Positions 48,201-59,584 of a stretch of DNA of 64,000 nt are shown piece by piece. The DNA is from Ceratotherium simum simum (Eukaryota; Chordata; Mammalia; Perissodactyla; Rhinocerotidae). The position numbers and the translations under genes are program-made. The stretch lies in assembly GCF_000283155.1 (NCBI RefSeq), contig NW_004454177.1, positions 26,796,507 through 26,860,506 on the forward strand, given 5' to 3'. The notes below the pieces were generated by a model. It ran no database searches. It had not been told where the DNA came from and saw only the letters and a list, made by a program, of their open reading frames with translations. The first letter of the stretch is position 1. Each line of letters starts with the position of its first letter.

Positions 48201-49895
48201 TGGTTCTTTGAAAAAGATCAACTAAATTGAGAAAACTTTATCTAGACTGATTGAGAGAGAGAGTGCACAAATGACCAAAACCGTGAATAAAAGATGGGAC
48301 ATCACTCTGACCATACAGATATTAAAAGGATCGTAAGAGAATATTATAAGCAATTTTATGCCAAAATATTAGACAACTTAGATGAAATGGACAAATTCCC
48401 AGAAAGACACAAATTACCAAAACTGACTCAAGAATAAATTTAAAAAGTTGGAATAGACCTATAATATGTAAAGAAATAGAATTAGCAGTTAAAAATCTTC
48501 CCTCAAAGAAAAACCCAGGCTCAGATGGTTTCACTTATAAATTCTATCAAATACTGGAAGAATAAGTGTTGCCAATCCTTTACAAAATCTTTCAGAAAAT
48601 AGAGGGAACAGTTCTGAATTCATCCTATGAGACAAAAATTACTTTGATACAGATAAAGACATCACAAGAAAAAAGACAGATAAAGACATCACAAGAAAAG
48701 AAAACTACAGACTGATATTCCTCATGAATGTAGACACAAAAATTCTTAACAAAATATTAGCAAACTGACTCCAGCAACATAAAGAGAGTTATACACCTTG
48801 ACCAAATGGAATTTATGCTATGATTGCAAGATTGGTTTAACATTCAAAAATAAATTAATGTAATATAACATATTAATAGAATAAAGGAAAAAAAACCACA
48901 CCATCATCTCAATAGGTGCAGAAAAGCAATTAAGAAAATCCAGTACTTATAAATTAGAAACTCTCAACAAACTAGGAATAGGTGGGAACTTACTCATAAA
49001 GGATATCTAAGAAAATACCCACAGCTAACATCATCTTTAATGGGAGGGAGACCGAATGCTTTCTTCTTAAGATTGGGAACAGGCAAGAATATCTACTCTC
49101 ACCACTATTAATAAATTTATCCTGGAGGTTCTAGCCAGTGTAATAAGGCAAAAGAAAAAAATGAACAGTATACCGATTCGTAAGGAAGAAGTAAAACTGT
49201 CTTTATTCACAGTGATATGATTCTGTATGTAGAAAACTCCAAGGAACTCTCTAAACATCTAGTAATAAACAAGTTTAACCAGATAGTAGGACACAAAGTA
49301 AATATACAAAAATCAATTATATTTCTATGCACTGGCAATAAACAAGAAAAAAATACAATTAAGAAAATAAAAAGAAAAAAATATATAATTAAGAAAACTA
49401 TTCCGTTTATAGCAGTATCAGGAAGAATAAAATACTTCAGAATATATTTAACAAAAGAAATGCAAATCTTGTACACTAAAAACCAAAACATTGTTGAGAG
49501 AAATCAAAGATTTAAATTCCATGTTCATGAATTAGAAGACTCAATATTGTTAAGATGACAATTTATCTTTAAAATGCAAATGGCAATTTTCCCCCAACTC
49601 ATCAATAAACTCTATGGCAATCCTCATCAAAATCCCAGCTGGCTTTTTTTTTTGGTAAAAATTAACAAGCTGATCTAAAATTTATATGGAAACACAAATG
49701 ACCCAGAATAGCTAAAAAGTCTTGAGAAGAACATAGTTGGAGGATTTATACTATCCAATTTCAAAACTTACCATAAATCCATAATAATCAAGACAGTATG
49801 GCTTTGGTGCAAGGATAAGCACATAGATCAATGGAACGGAATTGCGAGCCCTGAAATAAACCCTACATCTATAGTCATTGATTTTCAACGACAGC
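45230..49895 (+). mobile_element. Old, degraded L1 (5' part through reverse transcriptase)
   Basis: Plus-strand L1 about 4.7 kb long. ORF1-like region near 45700-46700, endonuclease-like region near 47500-47760, and an RT remnant at 49217-49558 starting MILYVENSKELS, the sequence that follows the catalytic aspartates. Every frame is broken. It stops near 49895 without a 3' UTR. Boundaries approximate. Confidence 0.8.
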
Positions 49896-50523
49896 CTATG
49901 ATTCATTCATCTTTTATTCCCAGGACCCAGAGTCAGTCTCTGGCATCTAGTGGGTGTTCAATGGAAGGTTTATGAATGAAGAAGTGATATATATATTGAC
50001 AGAAGAAGTGAATTGAGGGCTCAAAAGCACACAAAGTAAGGACCTGGCCTTTGCTCCGAACTTTACCAAGAGCTCCTCTGGCAGATCTAGGAAGATTAAG
50101 AATCAAGGCCTTGTGGTGGCTTGCTGATATTTGTGCACAGGAAGGGGAGGTGCTGCTTAACTGCCTGCACAGGCGCAGGAGCAGTGTGGAGCAGTAGGGA
50201 GAGCCCTAGAATGGGAGAGAGGAGGCCTGTGTCTAGCACAGCTCAGCTCCCAGCCAGCTGTAAGGATTTGGTGTGGGCACTTTTCCTCTCTGGGCCGTGA
50301 TTTCTTACTTATAAAATGATGATGTGGGGCTAGATCTGGGAGGCATTTGAAAAGCGTTTATAGAGCACTTGCCACATGCCAAGCTCTGTGCCAGGCACTG
50401 GGGAATAGCACCTAGCAGAACCCAGCATGGTCTCTGCTCCCGGGAGACCTACACTCTAACATAGAGATACACACAAATGAGGATGCAAAGAGAAAAGGTC
50501 ATTTTACTGTACAAGTTTTGAGG
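49896..50523. other. Spacer between two L1 copies, with old repeat
   Basis: 50340-50520 (gagcacttgccacatgccaa, ctgtgccaggcactggggaa) is the start of the unassigned ancient family that resumes after the L1 at 57157. 50215-50330 looks MIR-like. Confidence 0.5.
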
Positions 50524-53500
50524 GTTTTTTTAACTGAATTTTTAAAAAAATTATTTTATTGAGGTCATATTGGCTTATAATGGGTAAATTTCAGGTGTAC
50601 ATTATTATATATTAGTTTCTGTATAGACTGCATTGTGTTCACCACCAATAGTCTAGTTTTCACCTGTCACCATAAATATGTGCCTCTTAAACACTTTTGC
50701 CCTACCCCCACCCCCTTCCCCTCTGGTAACCACTGATCTGTTCTTATCTGTGTTTATCTGACACGTACCAGTGAAATAATATGGTGTTTGTCTTTCTCTG
50801 TCTGACTTATGTCGCTTAGCATAATACCCTCAAGGTCCACCCACGTTGTTGTAAACAGCAGGATTTTGTCTTCTTTTATGGCTCAGTAGTATTTCACACC
50901 TTCTTTACCTTTTCATCTGTTGATGGACTCTTGGGTTGCTTCCAAGTCTTGGCTATTGTGAATAATGCTACAATGAACATACAGGTGCATAAATCTCTTT
51001 GAATTGTTGATTCCGTGTTCTTTGGATAGATACCCAATAGTGGGATAGCTAGATCATATGGTATTTCTATTTTTAATTTTTTGAGGAATCTCCGTACTGT
51101 TTTCCATAGTGGCTGCACCAGTTTGCATTCCCACTGCAAGCAGAATATGAGGGTTCCCTTTTCTCCACATCCTTTCCAACATTTGTTATTTCTTGTCTTC
51201 TTAATTATAGCCATTCTGACGGGTGTAAGGTGATAGCTCATTGTAGTTTTCATTTACATTTCCCTAATAATGAGTGATGTTGAAAATCTTTTCAGGTGCC
51301 TGTTGGCCACCTGTATATCTTCTTTGGAAAAATATCTGTTCATATCCTCTGTCTATTTTTTGATCAGGTTGTTTGTTTTTTTATTGTTGAGTTGCATGAG
51401 TTCTTTATACGTTTTGGAAATTAACCCCATGGCAGATACATGATTTGCAAATATGTTCTCCCAGTTGGTGGGTTGTCTTTTCATTTTGTTCATGGTTTCC
51501 ATTGCCTTGCAGAGGCTTTGTAGTCTGATGTAGTCCCATTTGTTTTTTTTTTTCTTTTTTCTTTTGTTTCCCTTGCCTGAGTAGACTTGGTATTTGAAAA
51601 GAAACTGCTAAGACCGATGTCAAAGAGTGTACTGCCTATATTTTCTTCTAGGAGTTTTGTGGTTTTGGGTCTTGCGTGCAAGTCTTTAATCTACTTTCAG
51701 TTAATTTTTGTGTATGGCGTAAGACAATGGTCTACTTTCATTCTTTTGCACATGGCTGTCCAGTTTTTCCAACATCTTTTATTGAGGAGACTTTTCTTTC
51801 TCCATTTTATGTTCTTGGCTCCTTTGTCGAAGATTAGCTGTCCATAGATGTGTAGTTTTATTTCTTGGATTTCAATTCTGTTCCACTGATCTATGAGTCT
51901 GTTTTTGTGCCAGTACCATGCTGTTTTGATTACTATACCTTTGTAGTGTATTTTGAAGTTAGGGATTGTGATACTTCCAGCTTTGTTCTTTTTTCTCAGG
52001 ATTTCTTTGGTATTCAGGTCTTTTGCTGTTCCATATAAATTTTAGGATTCTTTGTTCTACTTCTGTGAAGAATGTCGTTGGAATTCTGATTGGGATTACA
52101 TTGAATCTGTAGATTGCTTTAGGTAATATGGACATTTTAACTTCATTTATTATTCTAATCCATGAGCATGGAATATCTTTCCATTTCTTTATGTTTTATT
52201 CAATTTCTTTCAATAATGTCTTATAGTTTTCAGTGTATAGGTCTTTCACTTCCTTGATTAAATTTATTCCTAGGTATTTTATTCTTTTTTTTGCAATTGT
52301 AAATGGGATTGTATTCTTGACTTCTCTTTCTGCTAGTTGGTTATTAGTGTATACAAATGCAACTGATTTTTGTACATTGATTTTGTACCCTGCAACTTTG
52401 CTGTAGTTGTTGATTATTTCTAATAGTTTTTCTGCTGGATTGTTTAGGGTTTTCTACATATAGAATCATGTCATCTGCAAACAGTGAGAGTTTTGCTTCT
52501 TCCTTTCCAATTTGAATACCTTTTATTTCTTTATCTGGCCCAGTTGCTCTGGCTAAAACCTCCAGTACTATGTTGAATAAGAGTGGTAAGAGTGGACACC
52601 TTTGTCTTGTTCCTGTTCTTAGAGGGGTGGCTTTCAATTTTTCCCTGTTGAGTATGATGTTGGCTGTGGGTTGTCACATATGGCCTTTATTATGTTGAGG
52701 TACTTTTCTTCTATATCCATTTTATCTATTTTTATTTTTTTAAACTCCAGGTTTCTTCTTTTTTTTCTTTTTTTTCTTTTGAGGAAGATTGGCCTTGCAC
52801 TAAGATCTGTTGCCAATCTTCCTCTTTTTCTTCTTCTTTTTTTCCTCCCAAAAGCCTCAGTACATAGTTGTATATCATAGTTGTACAGTTGTAGCTCTTC
52901 TATGTGGGATGCCACCTCAGCATGGCTTGATGAGCGATGAGTAGGTCCACTCGCAGGATCCGAACTGGTGAACCCTGGGCCGCCAAAGCAGAACACGTGA
53001 ACTTAACCACTACACCACCAGGCCAGCCCCTATATCCATTTTATTGAGAGTTTTTTATCATAAATGGATGTTGGATATTGTAAAATGCTTTCTCTGCATC
53101 TATTGAGATGATCATGTGATTTTTATTCCTCATTTTGTTAATGTGGTATATCACTTTGAATGCTTTGTGGATGATCAACCGTCCACGCATCCGTGGAATA
53201 AAGCCCACTTGATCATGGTGTATGATTCTTTTAACGTATTGTTGTATTTGATTTGCTAATATTTCGTTGAGGATTTTTGAATGTATGTTCATCAGCAACA
53301 TTGGTCTGTAATTTTGCTTTTTTGTGTCGTCCTTGTCTGGTTTTGGTGTCAGAGTAATGTTAGTCTCATAAAATGAGTTAGGAAGCGTCCCATCCTCTTC
53401 AGATTTTCAGAATAATTTGAGAAGGATAGGAATTAAATCTTCTTTGAAAGTTTGGTAGAATTCTCCAGAGAAGCCATTTGGTCCTGGATTTTTGTTTTGT

Positions 53501-56500
53501 TGGGAGATTTTTTATTACTGTTTTAATTGCTTTACTTGTGATTAGTCTTCAGACTCTCTGTTTCTTCTTGATTCAGTTTTGGGAGGTTGTGTAAGTCTGA
53601 GAATTTATTCATTTCTTCTAGGTTATCAAGTTTGTTGGCATATAGCTTTTCACGGTATTCTCTTATAATCCTTTGTATTTCTATGGTATCCATTGTAATT
53701 GCTCCTCTTTCATTTCTGATTTTATTTATTTGAGTCTTCTCTCTTGTTTTCTTAGTGAGTGTGGCTAAGGGTTTGTCAATTTTGTTTATCTTCTCACAGA
53801 ACCAGCTCTTAGTTTCATTGCCTTTCTATTTTTTTTTTTTTTAGTCTCTATTTTGTTTATTTCTGCTCTGATTTTTATTATTTCCTTCCTTCTACTAACT
53901 TTGGGCTTTGTTTGTTCTTCTTTTTCTAGTTCTTTTAGGTATAGTGTGGGCTTGTTTATTTGAGGTTTTTCTTGTTTATTGAGGTAAAGTTGTATTGCTA
54001 TCAATTTCCCTCTTAGTACTGCTTTTGCTGCATCCTATTGGTTTTGGTATGTTGTGTTTTCAATTTCATTTGTCTCCGGGTACTTTTTGATTTCTCCTTT
54101 GATTTCTTCATTGATCCAATAGTTGTTCAGTAGCATGTTGTTTAGTCTTCACATATTTGTGACTTTCCCAGCTTTCTTCTTGTAGTTGATTTCTAGTTTC
54201 ATAGTATATGGTCAGAAAAGATGCTTGATATAATTTCAATCTTCTCAAATTTATCAAAGCTTGCCTTTTTTCTCAACATGTGGTCTGTCTTTGAGAATGT
54301 TCCATGTGCACTTGAGAAGAATGTGTATTTTTTTGTTTTGGGATGGCATGTTCCATAGATATCTATTAAGTCTATCTGGCCTAGTGTTTCATTGAAGGCC
54401 ACTGTTTCCCTGTTAACTTTCTATCTGGATGATCTATCCATTGATGTAAGCGGGGTTTTAAGGTTCTCTACTGTTATTGTGTTGCTGTCAATTTCTCCCT
54501 TTAGGTCTGTTAATAGTTGCTTTATATACTTTGGTGCTCTTATGTTAGGTGCATATATATTAATAAGTGTTATGTCTTCTTGATGGACTATCCCTTTTAT
54601 CATTATATAATGCCCATCTTTGTCTCTCATTATCTTTTTTATCCTGAAGTCTGCTTTTTCTGATATAAATATGGCTACACCTGCTTTCTTTTGCTTGCCA
54701 TTTGCTTGGAGTATCATCTTCCATCCCTTCACTCTGAGCCTATGTTTGTCTTTAGAGCTGAGATGTGTTTCCTGGAGGCAGCATATTGTTGAGTCTTGTT
54801 TTTTAATTCATCCAGCCATTCTGTGTCTTTTGATTGGTAAGTTCAATCCATTTACATTTAGAGTGATCATTGAAAAGCTTAATACTACCATTTTACCTCT
54901 TGTTTTCTAGTTGCTCTATATTTCCATTGTTTCTTTTTACTTGTATTTCTGTCTGCCATTTCCATTTGGTGATTTTCTCAATTTTCTTTTTATTATGATT
55001 TGTGACTGTGTTCTGATTTTTCATTTTGTGGTTACCATGAGGTTTGTATAGACGATCTCATAGATGAGATAGTCCTTTTTCTGATAGCCTCTTAGTTCCA
55101 TTAGCTTATGCAGGTTCCATCCCTTTCCTCTTCCCCTTCTATGTTTTTTTTTTGTCACAAATTATTCTTATTTGTGTTGTGAGTTTCTGACCAAATTGAA
55201 GTGTTTATAGTTACTTTTGATGCTTTCTTTCCTTTTATCCTTGATGTTATAATTAAGTGTTTGCTAACCTATTCTGATAGAGAACTGAAATTTTATGATT
55301 TTGTCTATCTCTTTTCTCAAAGCTTTGTAAATCTTTGCCTTTTTGTTTCAGGTAGAAGGGCCACCTTCAATATTTCTTGAAGGGTAGGTCTAGTGGCAAT
55401 GAACTCCCTCAGCTTTTGTTTGTCTGGGAAAGCTTTATTTCTCTGTCATATCTGAAGGACAATTTCACTGAATAGAGTATTCTTGGCTGAGAGGTTTTAT
55501 CTTTCAGTATTTTGAATATATCATTCCACTCTCTCCTAGCCTGTAAGATTTCTGCTGAGAAATCTACTGAAAGCCTTACGGGGGTTTCTTTGTGGATTAT
55601 TTTCTTTTCTCTTGCTGCCCTTAATATTTTTTCTTTGTCATTGACTTTTGAGAGTTTTAGTATTATATACCTTGAAGAAAGTCTTTTTGCATTGAGGTAA
55701 TTAGGAGTTCTATTAGCTTTATGTACTTGCACCTCCCATTCCTTCCCCAGGTTTGGGAAGTTCTCTGTTATTATTTCTTTGAATAAGTTCTTTGCTCCTT
55801 TGTCCCTCTCTTCTCCCTCTGGGATACCTATAATCCTTATGTTACCTTTCCTAATTGAGTCAAATATTTCTCAAAGAACGTCTTCGTTTTTTAAAAATCT
55901 TAGTTCTCTCCTCCACCTGAATCATTTCTATGTTTCTATCTTTGAAATCACTAATTTTGTCCTCCATACAGTCTACTCTATTTTTAATGCTGTCTACATT
56001 ACTTTTTATTTCACTAATTGTGTTCTTCATAGCAAGAATTTCTGTTTGGTTTTTTTTTTTTAGACCTTCAATCTCTTTGGTGAAGTATTCCTTCTGTCCA
56101 TTAATTTTATTCCTGAGCTCATTGAACTGTCTTTCTGAGCTTTGTTGTAACTCGTTGAGTTTCTTTATGACAGCTATTTCAAATTCTCTGGCAGTTAGAC
56201 TGTCAACTTCTCTGATGTTAGATTTCGTTTCTAGACAGTTGTCATTTTCCTTCTGTTGTGCAGTGTTATTGTAGTTATTCATGGTGTTTGATGAATTGAT
56301 CCTCTGTCAGTGCATTTGTGGTAGTAATCACCTTCTCTTTTTTGGGTATGGCTTTGGTTACTTTGGTTCTGGTCACCTGGATCTCATGTTCCTCCACTGG
56401 CCCTCCACAGGCTTGGATACGGTTGCCCCATGCACCCCCTGTGTTTCTGTTCCCCAGTTGTCTGGGGGTGCTAGTTGCATCACTGCAAAAGGTGCTGAGT

Positions 56501-57156
56501 TCATGGGTGTCGCTGTTGCTGGTGGGGGCCTGGGGACCCAAGGACTTGTATGATGGAGTTGCTGGTGGAGTTGGTCTCAGGGGTGCCACCACTGGAGGCT
56601 GGATGCTCCCTTCCTGTCTACTAGCAGTTGTATGAATTGGGCTGCTGCCTCTGCCAATGCTCCACTAACTGTCACAGGGCAGGGCTGCCACCACTGCCCC
56701 TTGGGTGTGTGTACGGGCATGCATGTACATGTGGGGTCATTGCTGGATGCTGCCGCTGCCCTGGGGATGTTGACACACGTGCAGGGCCACTGCCGGCCAC
56801 TGCCACTGCCTCCTGGGTGTTCATGCATGCATGGGGCTGCCACTGCACCACCGGCATTTGGGTGTGCGGGGCCAGGCCACCCTTGCCTCCACTCACAGTC
56901 ACACAGGCCACTACGTGAGGATCCATACCCTGGATCGCTGCCATTGGGGATGGGGGAGGGAGCTGCTCCTCTAGTTCCACTGCTTCCTGGAGATCTAGTC
57001 CACCCACCTTCAGATGTATAGCTGCCTGGATCTCTTAGGCATCCTGTTGTGCTGTGTAGGGAATCCTCTGTTGGTCAATGGATGTTAGGTTATAATTTAG
57101 AGGGGAGAGACAAAGAGAATCTCTCACTCCACCATGATGCTGACATCACTCCCCAT
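50524..57156 (-). mobile_element. Nearly full-length L1, inactivated
   Basis: About 6.6 kb including a nested SINE. 5' UTR at about 56290-57156 begins ggggagtgatgtcagcatca on the minus strand. ORF1 remnant at 55409-56282 includes a coiled coil (EGLKKKNQTEILAMKNTI). ORF2 pieces: endonuclease 54199-54732 (LINIYAPNI), RT at 53041-53301 and 52344-52637 (FADDMILY), C-terminal region near 50894-51681. Stops and frameshifts separate all pieces. Target repeats are unclear, only tacaag shared. Confidence 0.9.
52726..53030 (-). mobile_element. Equine tRNA-derived SINE (ERE) inside the L1
   Basis: Long-body ERE in reverse orientation, head aaccactacaccaccaggcc. A 14-bp duplication, tatatccattttat, flanks it at 52712-52725 and 53031-53044. 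The tail holds two A-rich stretches separated by a short unique segment (see findings). Confidence 0.94.
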
Positions 57157-57350
57157 ACAAGAAGTTCTAATAAGTGCTGTGAAGAAACCAATAGACTCCT
57201 GAGGTGGGAGAGACCTACTTAAGACAGGGTATAGAGAAGGCTTCTTGGGTGTTCTTAACTTCAGGACCCAGGGATGACTTCAAGGACTCTGAGAACTCCC
57301 TAAAATCGAGTTCAAAATTTTGCGCACACACATATTTTTCTGATGCAAGT
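57157..57350 (+). repeat. Ancient interspersed repeat, continuation past L1
   Basis: ataagtgctgtgaagaaacc, gagacctacttaagacaggg and agaaggcttcttgggtgttc continue the family interrupted at 50523. Confidence 0.5.
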
Positions 57351-57354
57351 GCTC

Positions 57355-57895
57355 ACGGCAAGGGATCTTTGATAGAACTCTCCAAAGCATCTGTGACACA
57401 CTCATGTTCAGCATTATTCTCAGTAGTGAAAAGGTGGGAGCAACCCACATGTTCATCAACAGATGAATGGATAAACAAAATGTGGGTTATACATACAATG
57501 GAATATGATTCAGCCTTAAAAAGGAACGAAATTCTGGTACATGCTACAACATGGGTGAACCTGGAAAACACTATGCTAAATGAAACAAGCCAGACACAAA
57601 AGGAAAAATATTGTATGATTCCACTTATATGAGGTATCTAGAATAGGAAAACTTGTAGAGACAGAAAGCAGAATAGAGTCTACCAAAGACTAGGAGGAGG
57701 AGGGAATAGGTAATCATTGTTTACTAGGTACAAAGTTTCTGTTTGGGATGATGACAAAGTTCTGGAAATGGATAGTGGTGGTGGTTGCACAACATTATGA
57801 ATGTACTTAATGCCACTGAATTGTACACTTAAAAATGGTTAAATGGTAAATTTTATGTTATGTATATTTTACCATACCTTTTTAAAAAAGGATCC
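57355..57895 (+). repeat. Old L1 3' end
   Basis: catgttcatcaacagatgaa, tggataaacaaaatgtgggt, tacaatggaatatgattcag, gaacctggaaaacactatgc and the end aaaatggttaaatggtaaat. Plus strand. It could be the missing 3' part of the old L1 at 45230-49895, but that is not shown. Confidence 0.8.
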
Positions 57896-58810
57896 GTGGC
57901 CCTATAAAGCTTTAGAATCACTGGCCTATATGATCTTTCAGGATACCATCAACTCTACTAAGGTATGCTTTTTAGAAATATATGAAGCCGTGAAGACAAA
58001 AATTAAAGATTTATAGACACCCTATTTTCTCCATATTTAAAAAGACAGACACAGCTATTATGACACATCTTTAGTTTCTACCTGCAGCATAAATAACAGT
58101 TTTACAAAACTATATTAAAGAAACTGCATCAATAATTATCCCTTAGCAGCACTTCAGTTGGAGGAAAAGGGCCAAGAACAGAGGGCCATCTCAAGCTCAT
58201 GTTCATCATCAGAGGTCTCTCCTCTGGCTGCTTAGACAGACCCAGCTGTGGCCACCACCAAGCGAGTTTGGCTGCATTGGGGTATTCAAGGCAGAATGTG
58301 CTCATCCTTGATGATAAAGTGAGCTACTCAGGATTGATGGTACTGCACCTGACACATCCCCTAGAGCCAGTGGTGTAGCAGGTGTCACACCATTGGACCC
58401 ATTCCACCTGGTCATGAGCCAGAATGCAACAGGGGATGTGAAAAATACTTCTGTCCCAAAAGTCTAAGAATGTTGTTTAAAATTTTTTAAAAAGCAATAG
58501 GGAGGGCTCGAGAAATGGCACTGTTGAAGCTCCTGAAGTACACATGAGAAGACAGGGCTGCTTCAGAAAGGAAGCACCAAAGACGGTAGCCTTAAGCAGG
58601 GCAGTTGAGATCAACACTGAGACACTCTGCCCACAGCCAAGGCTGTTACTGGTGCTAGGACACTGGAACCTATTGGTGCTTGCTGCTCTTTATCCAGTGT
58701 GCTACCCAGTCGTGACTGATGGACAAGGAAAGAAGTTAGTGTACTTCTGGGGCCATGGTGGGGCGTGTGCCAGGGGAGCCCAGCACCCAGCTTTGTATCA
58801 ACATAAACAA
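57896..58810. other. Unassigned stretch of intron 2
   Basis: Non-coding as far as I can tell. 58140-58450 and 58540-58800 have balanced base composition and no repeat I can name; neither gives a recognisable protein in any frame. Confidence 0.4.
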
Positions 58811-58915
58811 GAGTGAGAAAGCGGGAAGAAGGAAATAAAGGAAAGAAAACAGAAGAAGAGAAAGAGAAGGGGGAACAGATGGAGATGGGAGAGAAAGAGA
58901 CAGGGAGAAGACAGT
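58811..58915. repeat. Polypurine tract
   Basis: About 100 nt of almost only A and G on the plus strand (aggaaataaaggaaagaaaa, gagaaagagaaggggg), hence polypyrimidine on the gene strand, starting about 105 nt past the exon 2 donor. Confidence 0.85.
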
Positions 58916-59019
58916 GAACATGCATAATCATTGTGCTTTTAGAATCCTTTCACTGTAACTGACAGTGCCTTACTTAGGAAATAGAGACAAGACACCAATA
59001 ATACAGGATTGATATTTAC

Positions 59020-59264
59020 CTTCTGAATCTTTGTTGTAGAAGACGCCATGTGGATGCAAAGAGTAAGGTCGGGAAGCAAAGTTCTTTAAATGGATGACAA
59101 TCACATCACCTACTTCAGCCCTCAAGATGGGGCCCAGGAATCCCAGCCAGGGAGGTTTAGGGATCTCCGTGGAATAGGTCTCATCTGTGTAGTGTCTGTA
59201 AACAGCCTTTTTGTAAAGACTGCCTATCCTGTTGGGCCCTCTTTCGAGAAATAATGTTGCAAGT
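59020..59264 (-). CDS. HEPHL1: HEPHL1 exon 2 (domain 1)
   Basis: 245 nt, entering in phase 2 and leaving in phase 1; acceptor ttacttttag, donor gtaaat. It encodes [20 protein letters not shown], then [39 protein letters not shown]. The two H of LHPHG match trinuclear ligands H101 and H103 of ceruloplasmin. It covers what exons 7 plus 8 and exons 13 plus 14 cover in the later units. It is the most 5' exon in the window; exon 1 was not found up to position 64000. Confidence 0.97.
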
Positions 59265-59379
59265 CTAAAAGTAAGAAGAAAAATATTTTATAATTGAAAT
59301 TTAAAGAGAAAGCCAAAAAGCTTACCTTAACATTTCATAAAGTACTTTCATGTATGATTTCTCATTTGGGGTTCACCAT

Positions 59380-59470
59380 AACCCTGTAACCTCTGTAGAG
59401 CTGGTAAGATTATCCTTAACTTACTGATGAGGAAACTGAGGCTAAGAGAGTTAAGTGACAAGCCAAAAGA
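59380..59470 (-). repeat. MIR fragment
   Basis: cttactgatgaggaaactga followed by ggctaagagagttaagtgac is the complement of a MIR core. Confidence 0.75.
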
Positions 59471-59584
59471 CACCAATAGTATTCACAACCAAACTAAAAG
59501 AAAGCGAAAATACTCTAAAGTCATACTGCCCGTTTGCACCTTTTCATTCAACACACTCCTCTTCACTTTTTCATTTAACAAGCA

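Larger units (their letters stand above)
907..59264 (-). other. HEPHL1: HEPHL1 gene body, exons 2-17 (both ends cut by window)
   Basis: The gene encodes hephaestin-like protein 1 (zyklopen), a copper-dependent ferroxidase that oxidises Fe2+ to Fe3+ at the cell surface so that iron can be loaded on transferrin. Sixteen exons on the minus strand translate without interruption and match HEPHL1 better than ceruloplasmin or hephaestin; diagnostic stretches are NDDMVPPGKNYTYVWPVREE in exon 3 and FPATFLTTEM in exon 5. Exon phases are consistent at every junction. Exon 1 (signal peptide) and exons 18-20 (HCH copper motif, transmembrane helix, tail) are outside the window. Assignment rests on remembered family sequences, not a search. 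Residue numbers in the exon entries assume an exon 1 of about 57 codons as in human. Confidence 0.96.

Noticed and set aside
56281..57021. Cluster of overlapping open frames with repeated His/Cys/Pro-rich text
   Set aside because: Produced by the GC-rich L1 5' UTR in several frames; not a protein.
907..59264. Ceruloplasmin (CP) or hephaestin (HEPH) as the identity of the gene
   Set aside because: Exon translations follow HEPHL1-specific wording throughout (for example DDMVPPGKNYTYVWPVREE and PHGVIYDKASDAAPN), which differs clearly from CP and HEPH as I remember them.
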